From contig OW799235.1 of the NCBI GenBank assembly GCA_941918925.1, forward strand, positions 35,920,701 to 35,984,700: a DNA stretch of 64,000 nt, written 5' to 3'. How positions within the stretch are numbered: position 1 is the stretch's first letter; every line of letters begins with the position of its first letter. The notes beneath the pieces were generated by a model. The model was not told the origin of the DNA and did not search any database. It was given only the letters and a program-made list of their open reading frames with translations. Both the position numbers and the translations under genes were made by a program. Below, one piece after another: positions 43,215-55,017 of this stretch. The stretch is from Phyto melanocephala. Its lineage: Eukaryota > Arthropoda > Insecta > Diptera > Rhinophoridae.

Positions 43215-44099
43215 AAAGGCAAAAAAAAGTTCAAACAAAATTCCGACGAATTGTTATCTACTTTATTTCAGAGCGTATTCGGTTATGCTCTTGTTTTAGG
43301 ACATACAATATTTTCATTGAAATTTCTTAGATTTGCAAATAAACGGAAACAAAGAACAAAAGAAAATTAAACAATAAAGTGAGATTTTTTTAATAACCTT
43401 ACTGCTGTTGATGTTGAGTGGGATGGATTTTTTTCGGCTGACTTTTGCAGACGCAATTTTATTTGATCATCAAATTTGAAACGTGTAAGGAAAAAAGAAA
43501 GTTCTAACGTTTTACGCTTGGTATAAGTTTTGACAGCAATTGATACAAAGCATGTCTTGAAGAAAATATTAATTCAATAAAGTCAAAAAATAATACTATT
43601 TCGAGACAAATTATTTCAAAATTATTTTCATTTTGATATTTTATACATGCATATGTAAGTATCTATGTAAACGAATTTCTCATCAGCAGATTAAAAATGA
43701 AAAGTCTCTTAAACGTAGTCTGTAGGCGCTTCAAATTGGCAAAAGGTCAGCATCAGCTTCTCTTATTAAAGGTGAAATTTCATTGAAGCAGACCACGAGT
43801 TTGGAGAAATTATAACTTGCAGGACGAATATAATTGTTAAATATATTGTCCGGATATTTCAACGTACTTTTACTTTTGGTCAAAATTAATACAAATATTT
43901 TATGCTAAACATCGCCCTAAATACTTAAGATTTCATTTTGATAGACCGCATGAAATTAAGTTTTGCGGAAATATTTATAGAGTAAATATTCTCAAGCTCT
44001 GGCATGTGCATAAAAATGTATCGGCTTAGAGTTGTTTGTTAAGATAATCTGCTCGCAATCTTATTTCAGTTTGACTTAAATATTGTAGTTGTTCATTTT
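43215..44099. other. AT-rich stretch, nothing recognised
   Basis: No coding pattern or repeat terminus seen. Confidence 0.4.
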
Positions 44100-45201
44100 T
44101 ATACCAGCCACCAAAAAAATGGTGGGGGTATATTAATTTTGTCATTCCGTTTGTAACACATCGAAATATCCATTTTAGACCCCATAAAGTATATATATTC
44201 TTAATCAGGGTTTGATTTGATGACGATCTAGCTATGTCCGTCTGTTGAAAGCACGATAGAGGTCGCACCGAAAAACCTAAGGGGCTCAAATTTTGCCAGA
44301 ATCTTTCTTGTAGACAAGGTTTGTTTGGTATTGAAAATGGGCTAAATCGAAATATTAGGAAGAGAGTTATAGCTCGAAAAGCAAGAGTAGGTCGAAAAAA
44401 CCGTGTCCTTCAAACATCGAATAAAATGGAATTGTGTCCAAACGCATTAACGTAGACTCATGAAACTTCGAATATATATTTCGTGAGTAAAAACAATATT
44501 TTTCTCCGAAAATTATCAAAATCTATGCATTAGGAGAGGAGTTATCGATCAAAATGTACGAAAATTTATACCGCACAGTGTATTTTTCGGTATATTTAAA
44601 AACAAAAACGTCATAAAAGCAACAAAATTGGATGTATGACTCTGAAATTTCGCACACTTTGCTTTTTGGTGAGACGCTTTTTTGTAACGGAAAATCAATG
44701 TGCCACGCCCACTTTTACGCCCACCTCCCATATAACGTTTTACCTAAAATTCATATAATTCTCTATTAATAAAGATTTTGGAATGATATTGGGCTATATT
44801 GAAACACCTAAGTTGTACTCATTAGCAAGAACAACTTTGACACGCCTACTATAACACCCACTTTTCACGTTATCTACCGTTAATGAAATTTAAAAGCTCA
44901 TAAAACCGCCAAAATTTGAGGTATGATGATCAAATTTGCTTCGTATATCCTTCTAAACAATGTAGTCGTTGAGCCAAAAAGTTTAGGTAACACGCTCACT
45001 TTAACGCCCACCTCCCATAACGGTTTATCTTAAATTCATGTAATTTCTCTATTGACAAAGTTTTTAGGAAAATAAAGGACTATATTGAAATATCTTAGTT
45101 GTATTTATTAGCAGAAACTTTATTGACACGATTACTTTAACGCCCACTTTCATTAAAAGACTACATTTACAAAAGCATTTTAGTAGCATATCGAAGTTAT
45201 A

Positions 45202-45824
45202 GAGGGTGGTTAAATTTTAAGGACCGATGTTGAATTTAAATAAAACACAAATTATTTACGAAATTATTATTATTTCTTTTTATAATGATAATATTTGTAT
45301 GGTTCAATTACGTATTTAACAAAATATCGGCCAAATGGCCCCCCCCCCCCATCCTTGGCGACACTCCTCTATCTGATGGTCCAAATTTTCAATGACAATG
45401 TTGATGCTCAACTGTTAGGCATGATGATGAGGCGAGGTTGACTGCTCTTTTGCCACACTATCGCAAAAACCAGCAGTAGTTCCCATTCAGCGAACTAAGA
45501 AGGCATTCACAGATTTTCTAACATTTTATACAGACCTGTTTTGCAGAATTGTAAATATTTTTTACAATTCTCCTGATTGTGGACGAATTTGAACGATTAT
45601 GTTGACCAAAATAATCACGAAGTGCACAAAATGCATTTTGATTTAAACGCCCATTTTTATAAAAAACCTGAATAGCTTTAAAGCGTTGCTCATTTGCATA
45701 TCTTTCCACGGATCAAATTGAGTAAGTTTGAGATTGAGAAATGTCAAGTGAAATGCAGAAAACAAATTTAAAGACTAGGTATAGTTCACCTTCAACATGG
45801 GCCCTAAAAAATTTAACCACTCTC
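45202..45824 (-). mobile_element. Mariner-type insertion, copy C
   Basis: 623 bp, flanked by TA at 45200-45201 and 45825-45826. Ends are GAGGGTGGTTAAATTTTAAG and the inverted GAGAGTGGTTAAATTTTTT. Excising it and one TA gives GTTATACAAAGAAAGTG, the sequence of uninserted group I copies. It holds a relic transposase start on the minus strand. Confidence 0.9.
45518..45709 (-). pseudogene. Transposase N-terminal HTH relic (DUF4817-type)
   Basis: An open frame of 63 codons: MERYANEQRFKAIQVFYKNG, then NQNAFCALRDYFGQHNRS and TIRRIVKN. This matches the N-terminal helix-turn-helix of the mariner-type DUF4817 family. Downstream, a piece of the next region (CDSVAKEQSTS) is visible in another frame. The catalytic domain is deleted, so it cannot act alone. 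Confidence 0.8.
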
Positions 45825-45969
45825 TACAAAGAAAGTGATACATATTTTATTATAAAGAGATTATTCCATAGCGATTAACAAAATAATAATTATTGTGCTT
45901 TAAATGTACACAAAATTGGTGGTGGGTATAAAAGATTCGGCACAGCCGAATATAGTGCTCTTACTTGTT

Positions 45970-48668
45970 GAATTTTTGACTTGTTTCTTAGTATAGATTT
46001 TTAATTGATATTTTTGATAGTCACAATGGTCGCGTTATTAGAATTGCCTACGTTATACTTTTTAAGAATATCACAATCTAACAGTTATCTACCACTCTTC
46101 TTTCATTTGAATTTTCGATTCAAAAATCTAAACCGAGTTTACATTAATACAAATGGCAAAGCTTGATTTAAATTCGTCTCTTGTTGGCATTCTCACCTTA
46201 AAACATTTATTAAAATTCATAACATAAATAAATAAATAAATAAATAATTGTATTTAATAAATGAAACAATAGTACTTAAAGCAACGTCTTTTATGTTAAT
46301 ATAATGTGAACATATTCAAAAGACCATAGACTAAACTTAATATTTTACATAATGTGTATTGAATTTTATTTGTCTGTGTTAAATTAAAGTAGTGGTTATA
46401 CACCTATTTCACTCCCTATATTTTGTATTGTTTGTTTTTTTTTTTTTTTGCTTTTTTTTATCAAAAACAAACAGCTCCTTTGTGTTCTTAGGAACCTTCT
46501 TTAAGTCTAAATGTCTGTGGTTTCTACAATATTTTAACTTAAACTTGTTTGTTATTCTAGTATTGTTACATTTCAATTTTTTGTCTTTGTTTTTTTTTTT
46601 ATTATTATTTTTATTTGTTTTGTTCCTTTCGTTTTCATATCACTTTGTATTGTTCATAAAATACATTTATTTTTAGATACTTGTTTACGTTACATTTTAT
46701 TGTTCTACTTGTTAAGTTTTCCAGCAAATACATAATATAACATAGATATTTATAACCCAGCGAAAAAAAACAAAGAAATATAAGTTACTGGACTTTCTTA
46801 GAATTTTTATTTTATATTATTTTACTGCAAGATTACAGTCTTGCAATAACATAATTATGTTTGATTTTTTAAATAATTAAAATCAAAGCTATTATTAATC
46901 CATCAAAAACTAAGAGCTAAAAAATTATTTATTGGGTTTAGCATGTATGGATTCATATATGAAATGTTGTTGTCGCCAAACAGCAAAAGCAAAACTCGTA
47001 GTTTTGTACATTTTGTATGCTAAAGTCGGCATGTTGTTTATTAATAAAGCCATAATTGTAACGTTAGACCCTCTAACAAACTCACATACTCATAAACATA
47101 TGACTGTATGTGTTTTACTTGACACACACACACAGACATACACATACATATATAGACTCATGTTCATCTATTTAATATCCATGAAAATATGTATTCGTAA
47201 TAATAAAAATATGAAATGACTTTAGCCATAAATGTTGTTTGCATGTGTGTACTCGTGCATACAAGTATAAAGTTTTGTGTATATTCTCATTTGTACACGT
47301 TCATTGTTATTTTTGTTGTTTATATTTTCCTAGCTGTTTTTTTTTGGGTGCTGTTGTTGTAATGCTTTTGGATGTTGTTATTGGGCGCAAAAGGAGAAAA
47401 AGGTTAAAACACCGAAAACCCATCTTCACCATAATTCCATTTGCTAATATTTGGTTAAACGCACATTGTTATTTTGTATTTTTTTTCTCGTCATCATGGT
47501 AGTTGTTATTTGTTATTTTAACAAACATGCCTCGCATGCTCTTAAAATCATATGCAGACTCTGAGCCAGTCCCATAACGATAGTTGGAGTAGAAAAGTAC
47601 AAATACACTTTGCAACCCAATTCATACATGTGTGCATGCACAGATCCATAAATATTTCCTACACCTAAATGTGTTTTGAATTTGTCTGCAAATATTTTCA
47701 ATAAAATCATTTTGTGAAACCCTTTAACAAATATTTATGCCATGTCTATTTGCATTTGTACTACATAAAGTAAATGTTATTTCACTTAAAAGCAAAAACA
47801 CATTCATATACACGTACATATGGTATTGAGTGATTCAAAAAAAAAAAAAAAAAAAAAAATAATTGAACGAAAGGAATGATGTGCTTTCTAGCAGTTAAAA
47901 TAACACGCTTTTATTTTTGTTGAATATATTTAAAAAAAAGTAAATGCTATTATAAACACCAGACGCGTTTTTATAAATTTCATAAGATGTTTAATACATT
48001 TTCAATGTAGATGGATATTTACCTTTCCTTTTTTTTGTTAAAGTAAAGTCAAGATTATCCTTCCATGTTGTGTCGAATGGCTACTCCACTTAGTCCAACA
48101 CTGCTGGCATCGCAGAAGGTAAAATATAAAATATCGTCGGCTTAATATGCAAACCTTCTAAATCCAATTTTTAAATAAATTGAGATTTTGATGCTGTGTG
48201 GTAAAGACCACACAATTCTTCAATTTAAGTAAGTGTGTAGACAGGTTTGATTAGAAAACCTAAATAATCTCACAAAAACATTTTTGTAAGAAAAACTGCT
48301 AAATCCAGTACATTATTAATTCAGTGTTTATTACTAACTCTTATATTTACTAACAATTAATACAATTTTTATTTTTGTAGATTGTAGACACACATGAAGA
48401 ATTCCATAACATAAAACAACTATATTTTTGATTTTCCTCTCAAGCTACAAATATGAAATATAAAAGTTGTTTGTCTCTCCCGTTAAATTTGCTCAAAGGG
48501 AGGTTAGCAGGTTTACATATAAAGCCGACGATATGGTTTATAATATTCCTTATTGGTTCCGAGCTTGATGTACGTAAGACCGGTTTTGTATTTGTAATTT
48601 CCACGGCAAGGTTTGTGGAAAACAAAATTAGCCAATAGCGAGTGAAATCCCTAATACAATGAAAATAT
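45970..48668. other. Mostly AT-rich, single-copy-looking stretch
   Basis: No gene recognised except the exon-like block near 48.1 kb. A poly(A) run of over 20 lies at 47838-47860, with T-rich DNA at 46430-46620 and CA/CATA repeats near 47120-47155. A two-strand open region at 48440-48673 encodes nothing I recognise. Confidence 0.4.
48044..48118 (+). other. Exon-like block, candidate host exon
   Basis: A 70-75 bp patch clearly GC-richer than its surroundings, preceded by a pyrimidine tract ending in AG (48042-48043 or 48047-48048) and followed by GTAAAATAT (from 48119), a fair splice donor. One frame is open throughout: QDYPSMLCRMATPLSPTLLA and SQK. A second frame is also open. I do not recognise the protein; this is inference from composition and splice-site likeness. 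Confidence 0.25.
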
Positions 48669-48938
48669 AACAAGTAAGAGAGCTATATTCGGCCGTGCCG
48701 AATCTTATATACCCTTCACAACGTATAGTCATGCAATAACAATTGTTTGTATCACCATTCATCTCATATAAAATACGTACTGGTTAGAATAAATGTGGCA
48801 TCGAAAAAAAAAATTACAAAAAAAAATATATTAAAAATAAAAAAAAAAATAAAAAAATTAAAAAAAAATTTTTTTAAATTTTGTGTTTTTAAATTTTTTT
48901 TTTAAATTTTTTAAAAAAATTCAAAAAAAATAAAAAAA
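48669..48938 (-). mobile_element. Partial group II Helentron-like copy
   Basis: The 3' part only (reversed): AACAAGTAAGAGAGC, ATTCGGCCGTGCCGAAT hairpin, ATACCCTTCACAACG and CACCATTCATCTCATATAAA, running into an A/T block. It nearly duplicates the start of the next copy at 48939 in the same orientation. Confidence 0.85.
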
Positions 48939-49739
48939 AACAAGTAACAGTGCTATATTCGGCCGTGCCGAATCTTATATACCCTTCACAACGTGTAGTC
49001 ATGCAATAATAATTGTTTGTATCACCATTCATCTCATATAAAATACGTACTGGTTAGAATAAATGTGGCATCGAATCCCAGCTGAGCCAAACAAAATTTT
49101 TTTATTTTATTTAATATATTATTTATATTTTATTATTTTTTTATATTTTTTATACCCGCCACCAAAAAAATTGGTGGGGGTATATTCATTTTGTCATTCC
49201 GTTTGTAACACATCGAAATATCCATTTTAGACCCCATAAAGTATATATATTCTGAATCAGGGTTTGATTTTATGACGATCTAGCTATGTCCGTCCATCTG
49301 TCCGTCTGTTGAAAGCACGATAGAGGTCGCACCGAAAAAGCTAGGGGGCTCAAATTTTGCCAGAATCTTTCTTATAGACAAGGTTTGTTTGGTATTGAAA
49401 ATGGGCTAAATCGGAATATTAAGAAGAGAGTTATAGCTCGAAAAGCAAGAGTAGGTCGAAAAAACCGTGTCCTTCAAACATCGAATAAAATGGAATTGTG
49501 TCCAAACGCATTAACGTAGACTCATGAAACTCGAATATATATTTCCTTGGTAAAAACAATATTTTTCCCCGAAAATTATCTAAATCTATGCATTAGGAGA
49601 GGAGTTATCGATCAAAATGTACGAAAATTTATACCGCACAGTGTATTTTTCGGTATATTTAAAAACAAAAACGTCATAAAAGCAACAAAATTGGATGTAC
49701 GACTCTGAAATTTTGCACACCTTGCTTTTTGGTGAGACG

Positions 49740-50690
49740 CTTTTTTGTAACGGAAAATTAAGGTGCCACGCCCACTTTTACGCCCACCTGCCATGTAACG
49801 TTTTACCTAAAATTCATATAATTTCTCTATTAATAAAGATTTTGGAATAATAAAGGGCCATATTGAAACACCTAAGTTGTACTCATTCGCAAAAATAACT
49901 TTGACACGCCTACTATAACGCCCACTTTTCACGTTATCTACCGTTAATGAAATTTAAAAGCTCATAAATCCGTCAAAATTAGAGGTATGATGATCAAATT
50001 TGCTACGTATATCCCCATAGGCAATGTCATTACTGTGCCAGAAAATTAAGGTGCCATGCCCACTTTTACGCCCACCTCCCATATAACGTTTTACCTAAAA
50101 TTCATATAATTTCTCTATTAATAAAGATTTTGGAATAATAAAGGGCTATATTGAAACATCTAAGTTGTACTCATTCGCAAAAATAATTTTGACACGCCTA
50201 CTACAACGCCCACTTTTCACGTTATCTACCGTTAATGAATATAAAAGCTCATAAAACCGCCAAAATTAGAGGTATGATAATCGAATTTGCTACGTATACC
50301 TTTTTAAGCAATTTCATTACTGTGCTAGAAAATTAAGGTGCCACGCCCACTTTAACGCCCACCTCCCATATGACGTTTTAACTAAAAATCATATAATTTC
50401 TCTATTAATAAAGATTTTGGAATAATAAAGGACTATATTGAAACATCTTAGTTGTACTTATTCGCAAAAACAACTTTGACACGCCTAGTACAACGCCCAT
50501 TTTTCACGTTATCTACCGTTAATGAAATTTAAAAGCTCATAAAACCGCCAAAATTAGAGGTATGATGATCAAATTTGCTACGTATATCCTTCTAATCAAT
50601 GAAATTGTTGTGCCAAAAAGTTTAGGTGACACGCCCACTTTAACGCTCACCTCCCATATAACGGTTTATCTTAAATTCCTGTAATTTCTC
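49740..50690. repeat. About 289-bp tandem modules inside a group I element
   Basis: CCACGCCCACTTTTACGCCC-type starts occur near 49760, 50050, 50337 and 50626. Each is followed by CATATAACGTTTTACC, TTTGACACGCCTACTA and CACGTTATCTACCGTTAATG. There are three full units and one partial. The 44.1-kb copy has only two such modules. Confidence 0.85.
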
Positions 50691-51259
50691 TATTATTATT
50701 ATTATTATTATTATTTCTTTTTGTAATTATAATATTTGTATGGTTCAATTATGTATTTAACAAAATATCGGTCAAATGGCCCCCCCCATCCTTGGCGCTA
50801 CTCCTCTATCTGATGGTCCAAATTTTCAATGACAACGTTTATGCTCAATTGTTAGGCATGATGATGAGGCGAGGTTGACTGCTCTTTTGCCACACTATCG
50901 CAAAAACCAGCAGTAGTTCGTATTCAGCGAACTAAGAAGGCATTCACAGATTTTCTAACATTTTATACAGACCTGTTTTGCAGAATTGTAAATATTTTTT
51001 ACATTTCTTCCGATTGTGGACGAATTTGAACGATTATGTTGATCAAAAGAATTATGAAGTGCACAAAATGCATTTTGATTTGAACGCCCATTTTTATAAA
51101 AAACCTGAATAACTTAAAAGCGTTGCTCATTTGCATATCTTTCCACGGATCAAATTGAGTAAGTTTGAGATTGAGAACTGTCAAATGAAATGCAGTAAAC
51201 AAATTTAAATACTAGGTGTAGTTCACCTTCAACATGGCCCTTAAAATTTAACCCCCCTC
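50690..51259 (-). mobile_element. Mariner-type insertion, copy D, left end deleted
   Basis: The right end GAGGGGGGTTAAATTTTAA (reversed) joins TA and CAAAGAAAGTG exactly as in copy C. The left TIR is gone. The left edge is now a short (TTA)n run at 50692-50716 fused to group I sequence. Internal sequence is very close to copy C, including the minus-strand HTH relic in a shifted frame. Confidence 0.8.
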
Positions 51260-51930
51260 TACAAAGAAAGTGATACATATTTTATTATAAAGAGATTATT
51301 CCATAGCGATTAACAAAATAATAAATATTGTGCTTTAAATGTACACAAAATTGGTGGAGGGTATAAAAGATTCGGCACAGCCGAATATAGTGCTCTTACT
51401 TGTTTAAAATTTTTTTAAAAAATTTTTTTAAAAAAATTTTTAAAAAATTTAAACAAATTTTTTTTAAATATTTTTTTTAATATTTCTTTAATTTTTCTTT
51501 TGTAATTTTTTTTATTATTTTTTTTTCTATTTTTAATATATTTTTTTTTTTGTAATTTTTTTTTCTTTATGTTTTATACATGTATTTATGTATGTATGTT
51601 GTTGTTGTAATTGTGTAAAAAAACGAGGTGGTCGTGGTTTTTTGCTCATATCTTAGAAAGTTATGGGGCGATTGTGCTGAATTTCAATAGCGATTCATTC
51701 CTTTATATTTCCAAGAGATTGATACCATATACAGATCTGAGGAACATATAGTTGCTTCTAAAAGTTGATTTCAACCAACACACGGACAGACGGTCAAGGC
51801 TTAATCGACTCCTTTATTCAAAAGCTTTCAGAAAATATATACTTTATGGGGTCGAAAATGAAAATTGTAGAAATTACAAACGGAATGACAAAGCTATATA
51901 TACCCTTGTGCACAACAGGTGAAGGTATAA

Positions 51931-52346
51931 AAATAATAAAATATACATAATATATTAAGTAAAAAAAATTAAAATTTTTTGGCTCAGCTGGAAGTCGATG
52001 CCACGTTTACTTTAACCAGTATGTATGTAGGTTGTTGTTGTAATTGTGAAAAAAACGAGGTGGTCGTGGTTTTTTGCTCATATCTCAGAAACTTATGGGG
52101 CGATTGTCCTGAATTTCAATAGCGATTCATTCCTGGATATTTCCAAGAGAGTGATACCATATACAGATCTGAGGAGCATATAGTTGCTTCTAAAAGTTGA
52201 TTTCAACCAACACACGGACAGACGGACAAACAGTCAGCGCTTAATCGACTCCTCTATTCATAAGCTTTCAGAAAATATATACTTTATGGGTTCGGAAATG
52301 AAAATTGTAGAAATTACAAACGGAATGGTATATATAGGGTATAATA
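51931..52346 (-). mobile_element. Group II Helentron-like fragment
   Basis: Begins in an A/T block, then GGCTCAGCTGGAAGTCGATG, GTTGTTGTTGTAATTGTG, the ACGGACAGACGGACAAAC tract and ATATACTTTATGGGTTCGG. It ends with a TATATAGGGTATAATAAAA stretch. The hairpin end is missing. It is close in sequence to the copy ending at 51930. Confidence 0.8.
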
Positions 52347-53064
52347 AAAGGTTTTTTAGAAAAACTATAGTTGTAAATATCTTCACTAACAATTATTATA
52401 TATCTTTTATAGTCATATATCTTTCTGATATTGAATAAAAGGAGACTGCATTGGCGTAGAGTGAGAAAATTTCCCAAGTATCTTTCCCTAGTAAAAAAAA
52501 GTAAGAACTCTATATTCGGTCGTGCCAAATATGACAACACTTTTGGCCATCATGTACCTAGATATCAGATTTATTCTTAAACGCTATTTTGTTTAAATAA
52601 TTCTGACGCCAAATTTTGGATTTTTAGATAGTTAACTATTTTCTACTGGTCAAGCCCTTTCATTTGATACCAGAATTGAGGGACTTGAAGTGTGTGCATT
52701 TTTAATCACTAGATTTGACCCATGGATTTTATAATTGTTTATAAGTATTAACTAAGCTTGTCAAGCCCAGTTTTTCTCAAAAATAAATTTCTAGACAACG
52801 GCTTATATTTTTCACATTTAATAAGGAACTTTAGTAACTTGAAATATTAAAAGAAATATATAATTTTAAAAAATTGTTTCGCCTGGATTAGCCAATATAC
52901 ATACTTTTGTATGTACATATATCATAATATACTTATGTATCTACAAGTAGTAGCAAACTTGTCTGTAAATTATCTTTGGGGTGTAAAATGTTAAATTTTA
53001 TGTTAAAAAATATAGAAATAACAAAGGCAGTTGTACTTATTTGCGCATATATTAAAAAAAAAGA
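52347..53064. other. Stretch with Helentron-like relics
   Basis: Near 52500 AGTAAGAACTCTATATTCGG with a decayed hairpin, and near 52650 CTACTGGTCAAGCCC, match other dispersed repeats here. No gene recognised. Confidence 0.4.
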
Positions 53065-53286
53065 TTTTTTTTCATATTCAAAAGATTGATACCATATACA
53101 GATCTGTGCAGTATGTGGGGACATCTTAAAGTTGAGGTAAGCCAACATACGGACGTTGCTCAACCGAATTCCCTTTCAGAAAATGTATACTTTATGGGGT
53201 CGGGTTCGTACACTAGAAATCAAAATGAAATGACAAAGCTATATGAACCCTTGTCACGAGAGCTGAAGGTCATAAAAATGTCGTCG
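53065..53286 (-). mobile_element. Group II Helentron-like relic
   Basis: TTGATACCATATACAGATCT, CAACATACGGACG, TATACTTTATGGGGTCGGG and GAAATGACAAAGCTATATGA are diverged group II modules. Confidence 0.7.
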
Positions 53287-53392
53287 TTCGTTAATTATTG
53301 TGTTCTATATGTCACACAGTAATAAACGTAAATTATATAATTAATTTATGTAATTTATGTTTTATATGTCACACAGTAATTTACGAACAACA

Positions 53393-53700
53393 ATATGTTT
53401 TCCCAAAAATTGTTCAAATCCGTGCATCTCGAAATGATTTGTAGAACAAAATGTATAAAAATTTACGCCGCACATCGTCTTAGTTAATCTATTTTAAACA
53501 GAATTAGATGTACGATTCTGAAATTTGTCAAATATACAAAATATTACTACAAAGATAGTAATACAAGTTCCGGTATAAAGATATTATTCTACTTATTGTC
53601 ACTAGAGTTGTTAAATAAATAATAAATTTTATGGTAAATAAGTACTAAGAGAAATTAGTGGTGGGTGTAAACATTTTGGAAAAACCATATGACCGTCTGT
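53393..53700 (+). mobile_element. Group I Helentron-like relic
   Basis: Diverged group I modules: AACAAAATGTATAAAAATTT, GCCGCACATCG, TTAGATGTACGATTCTGAAA and ATTAGTGGTGGGTGTAA near the right side. The boundaries are unclear. Confidence 0.5.
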
Positions 53701-53712
53701 CTGTTGAAAGAT

Positions 53713-53779
53713 AAAGTTCAATTCCACTTTTCTCAAAAGTAAATATTTTGACATTGGCCCTTTTAGCTCCAAGCCACAG
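53713..53779. mobile_element. Terminal fragment of the CTGTGGCTTGGAGC MITE
   Basis: A 67-bp segment matching, inverted, the left end of the 18888-19136 MITE with one or two changes, down to TTTTAGCTCCAAGCCACAG. The rest is absent. Confidence 0.85.
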
Positions 53780-54261
53780 AATTATTATTATTAGCATTTA
53801 AATCAACAAATGTAAAGAAATTATTTTAAAGTTATATTTGTTTTCTAATATTAATAAATAGAAAATAATTAAAAAGTTTCTGTGCTTATAAGTTTGGGAT
53901 AAATTTTTGCTACCTCACATATACAGTTATTTTTGTGGTTAATATTAATATAATTCTTGAGTTAAAATTTTCCAAATTTATTATTTCTCCCCTTTATTTT
54001 CTTTTTCAAAAGAATTTTCCTCTAGCACAAGAGATAAAATATACCTTAAATAATAACTGTAGCATAAAAATTTGAAAACTAAATTTATTTATTAATATTT
54101 TATTCGAACTTTATATACCTATATATTAAATTTTATTGCAAAAATGATTTTATTTTGGCTTAAGTTCATTTAGTCTATTATTTTAATTTCCTAAAATATT
54201 TCTAAATTATATTAAATTGTAATCATTTCAAGAATATTAAAAAATTATTCCGATATTAACC
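53780..54261. other. AT-rich stretch, nothing recognised
   Basis: No coding or repeat signature seen. Confidence 0.4.
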
Positions 54262-54309
54262 GACTGGAATGCATTTTCGAAACCAGCTACGATTTCCTCA
54301 TCAGCACTC
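54262..54309 (-). ncRNA. Hammerhead-ribozyme-like motif, copy 1
   Basis: Minus strand: GAGTG, CTGATGA, one extra G, GAAATC-GTAGCT-GGTTTC (stem II with loop), GAAA, AATGCATT (short stem III), C, CAGTC. Conserved hammerhead positions CUGAUGA, GAAA and the cleavage triplet UUC are present. Stem I pairs 4 of 5. The extra base before stem II departs from the standard core, so cleavage is uncertain. A second copy lies at 59226. Confidence 0.4.
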
Positions 54310-55017
54310 TTTACTGGTGTACTTATATGTAATTTGAAATGGTATTTATGTTACAATTCAATGAAAATATAATTAGGGAATCATAGAACTTATTTTAAAA
54401 TTTGTCTTTTTTCCTTCTATTATCAAAATTAAATAAATTGAAGAGTTAACTTAATAATAATGAAGGCAACTAGATTTGCACTCATGTTGCAAAATATATA
54501 ATTATTAGATTAGGTGGAGTAAATTTATATAAAATAATTTAATTTCCAGAATGAAATATTTACGAAAAGGCCGAAACTGAATGTAGTAGCATGTGCAAAA
54601 ATAAACACAGAGACATGTTAGTAAACCTACACACATCATCGTATAAATATATTCTTTTAATCATTACACGAGCATGAATTTTAAACTTATTTAATAAACA
54701 CTGTATTTTGTGTTTTAATTAAAATATGACAATCTGTCATAGTTAGTGCACGATACAAATATTTGTATAAACTGGATATAAGTAAGTGAGGAATAAATCT
54801 ATATGCACATTACAACACATACACATATTTCATATGAAGATATTTGTGTGCTTGTATTTATGTTTCATCAGCAATAATCAGTATACGTTGGCTTACAAAA
54901 TTGTTCATGGTGTGACTAGAGAAATATGAAACAGGACCAATATATTAGTAATGTCCCTAAAAAGGCAAACTTTAAAAATTAAAAGGGAGGTGAAATCTAT
55001 TACTAAAAACAGATATT
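54310..55017. other. AT-rich stretch, nothing recognised
   Basis: No coding or repeat signature seen. Confidence 0.4.

Larger units (their letters stand above)
44100..45969 (+). mobile_element. DINE-1/Helentron-like group I element carrying a mariner-type insertion
   Basis: About 1.87 kb including the insertion. The 5' end is TATACCAGCCACC with the GGTGGGGGTATA fold-back, then the core and CTGTTGAAAGCACGATAGAG. Two CACGCCCAC modules lie near 44705 and 44995. The mariner-type element (45202-45824) is followed by ATTGGTGGTGGGTATAAAAG, the ATTCGGCACAGCCGAAT hairpin and ATAGTGCTCTTACTTGTT. Non-coding; short ORFs across it are repeat artefacts. Confidence 0.9.
49151..51404 (+). mobile_element. 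Group I Helentron-like element with tandem modules and a mariner-type insertion
   Basis: About 2.25 kb. The 5' end is TATACCCGCCACC with fold-back GGTGGGGGTATA; the core and GTCCGTCCATCTGTCCGTCT tract follow. Four CACGCCCAC modules follow (see the separate repeat), then the mariner-type copy D, then ATTCGGCACAGCCGAAT and ATAGTGCTCTTACTTGTTT. The start of each end falls exactly where the group II host is interrupted. Confidence 0.92.
48939..51930 (-). mobile_element. Group II Helentron-like element split by a group I element
   Basis: The first part (48939-49150) has the hairpin end through GGCATCGAATCCCAGCTGAG and an A/T block. The second part (51405-51930) resumes in the A/T block and continues GTTGTTGTTGTAATTGTG, AACGAGGTGGTCGTGG, CCAACACACGGACAGACGG and ATATACTTTATGGGGTCG to a TATATACCCTTGTGCAC end. 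The two parts together make one full group II copy. Confidence 0.85.

Noticed and set aside
44549..44731. Basic 60-codon ORF, nearly repeated at 49612-49794
   Set aside because: Both lie inside group I Helentron-like copies; the similarity is that of the repeat, and other copies break the frame.
46392..46676. 94-codon hydrophobic ORF that looks like a membrane protein
   Set aside because: It lies on a T-rich low-complexity tract; the Phe/Leu/Val run is an effect of poly-T.
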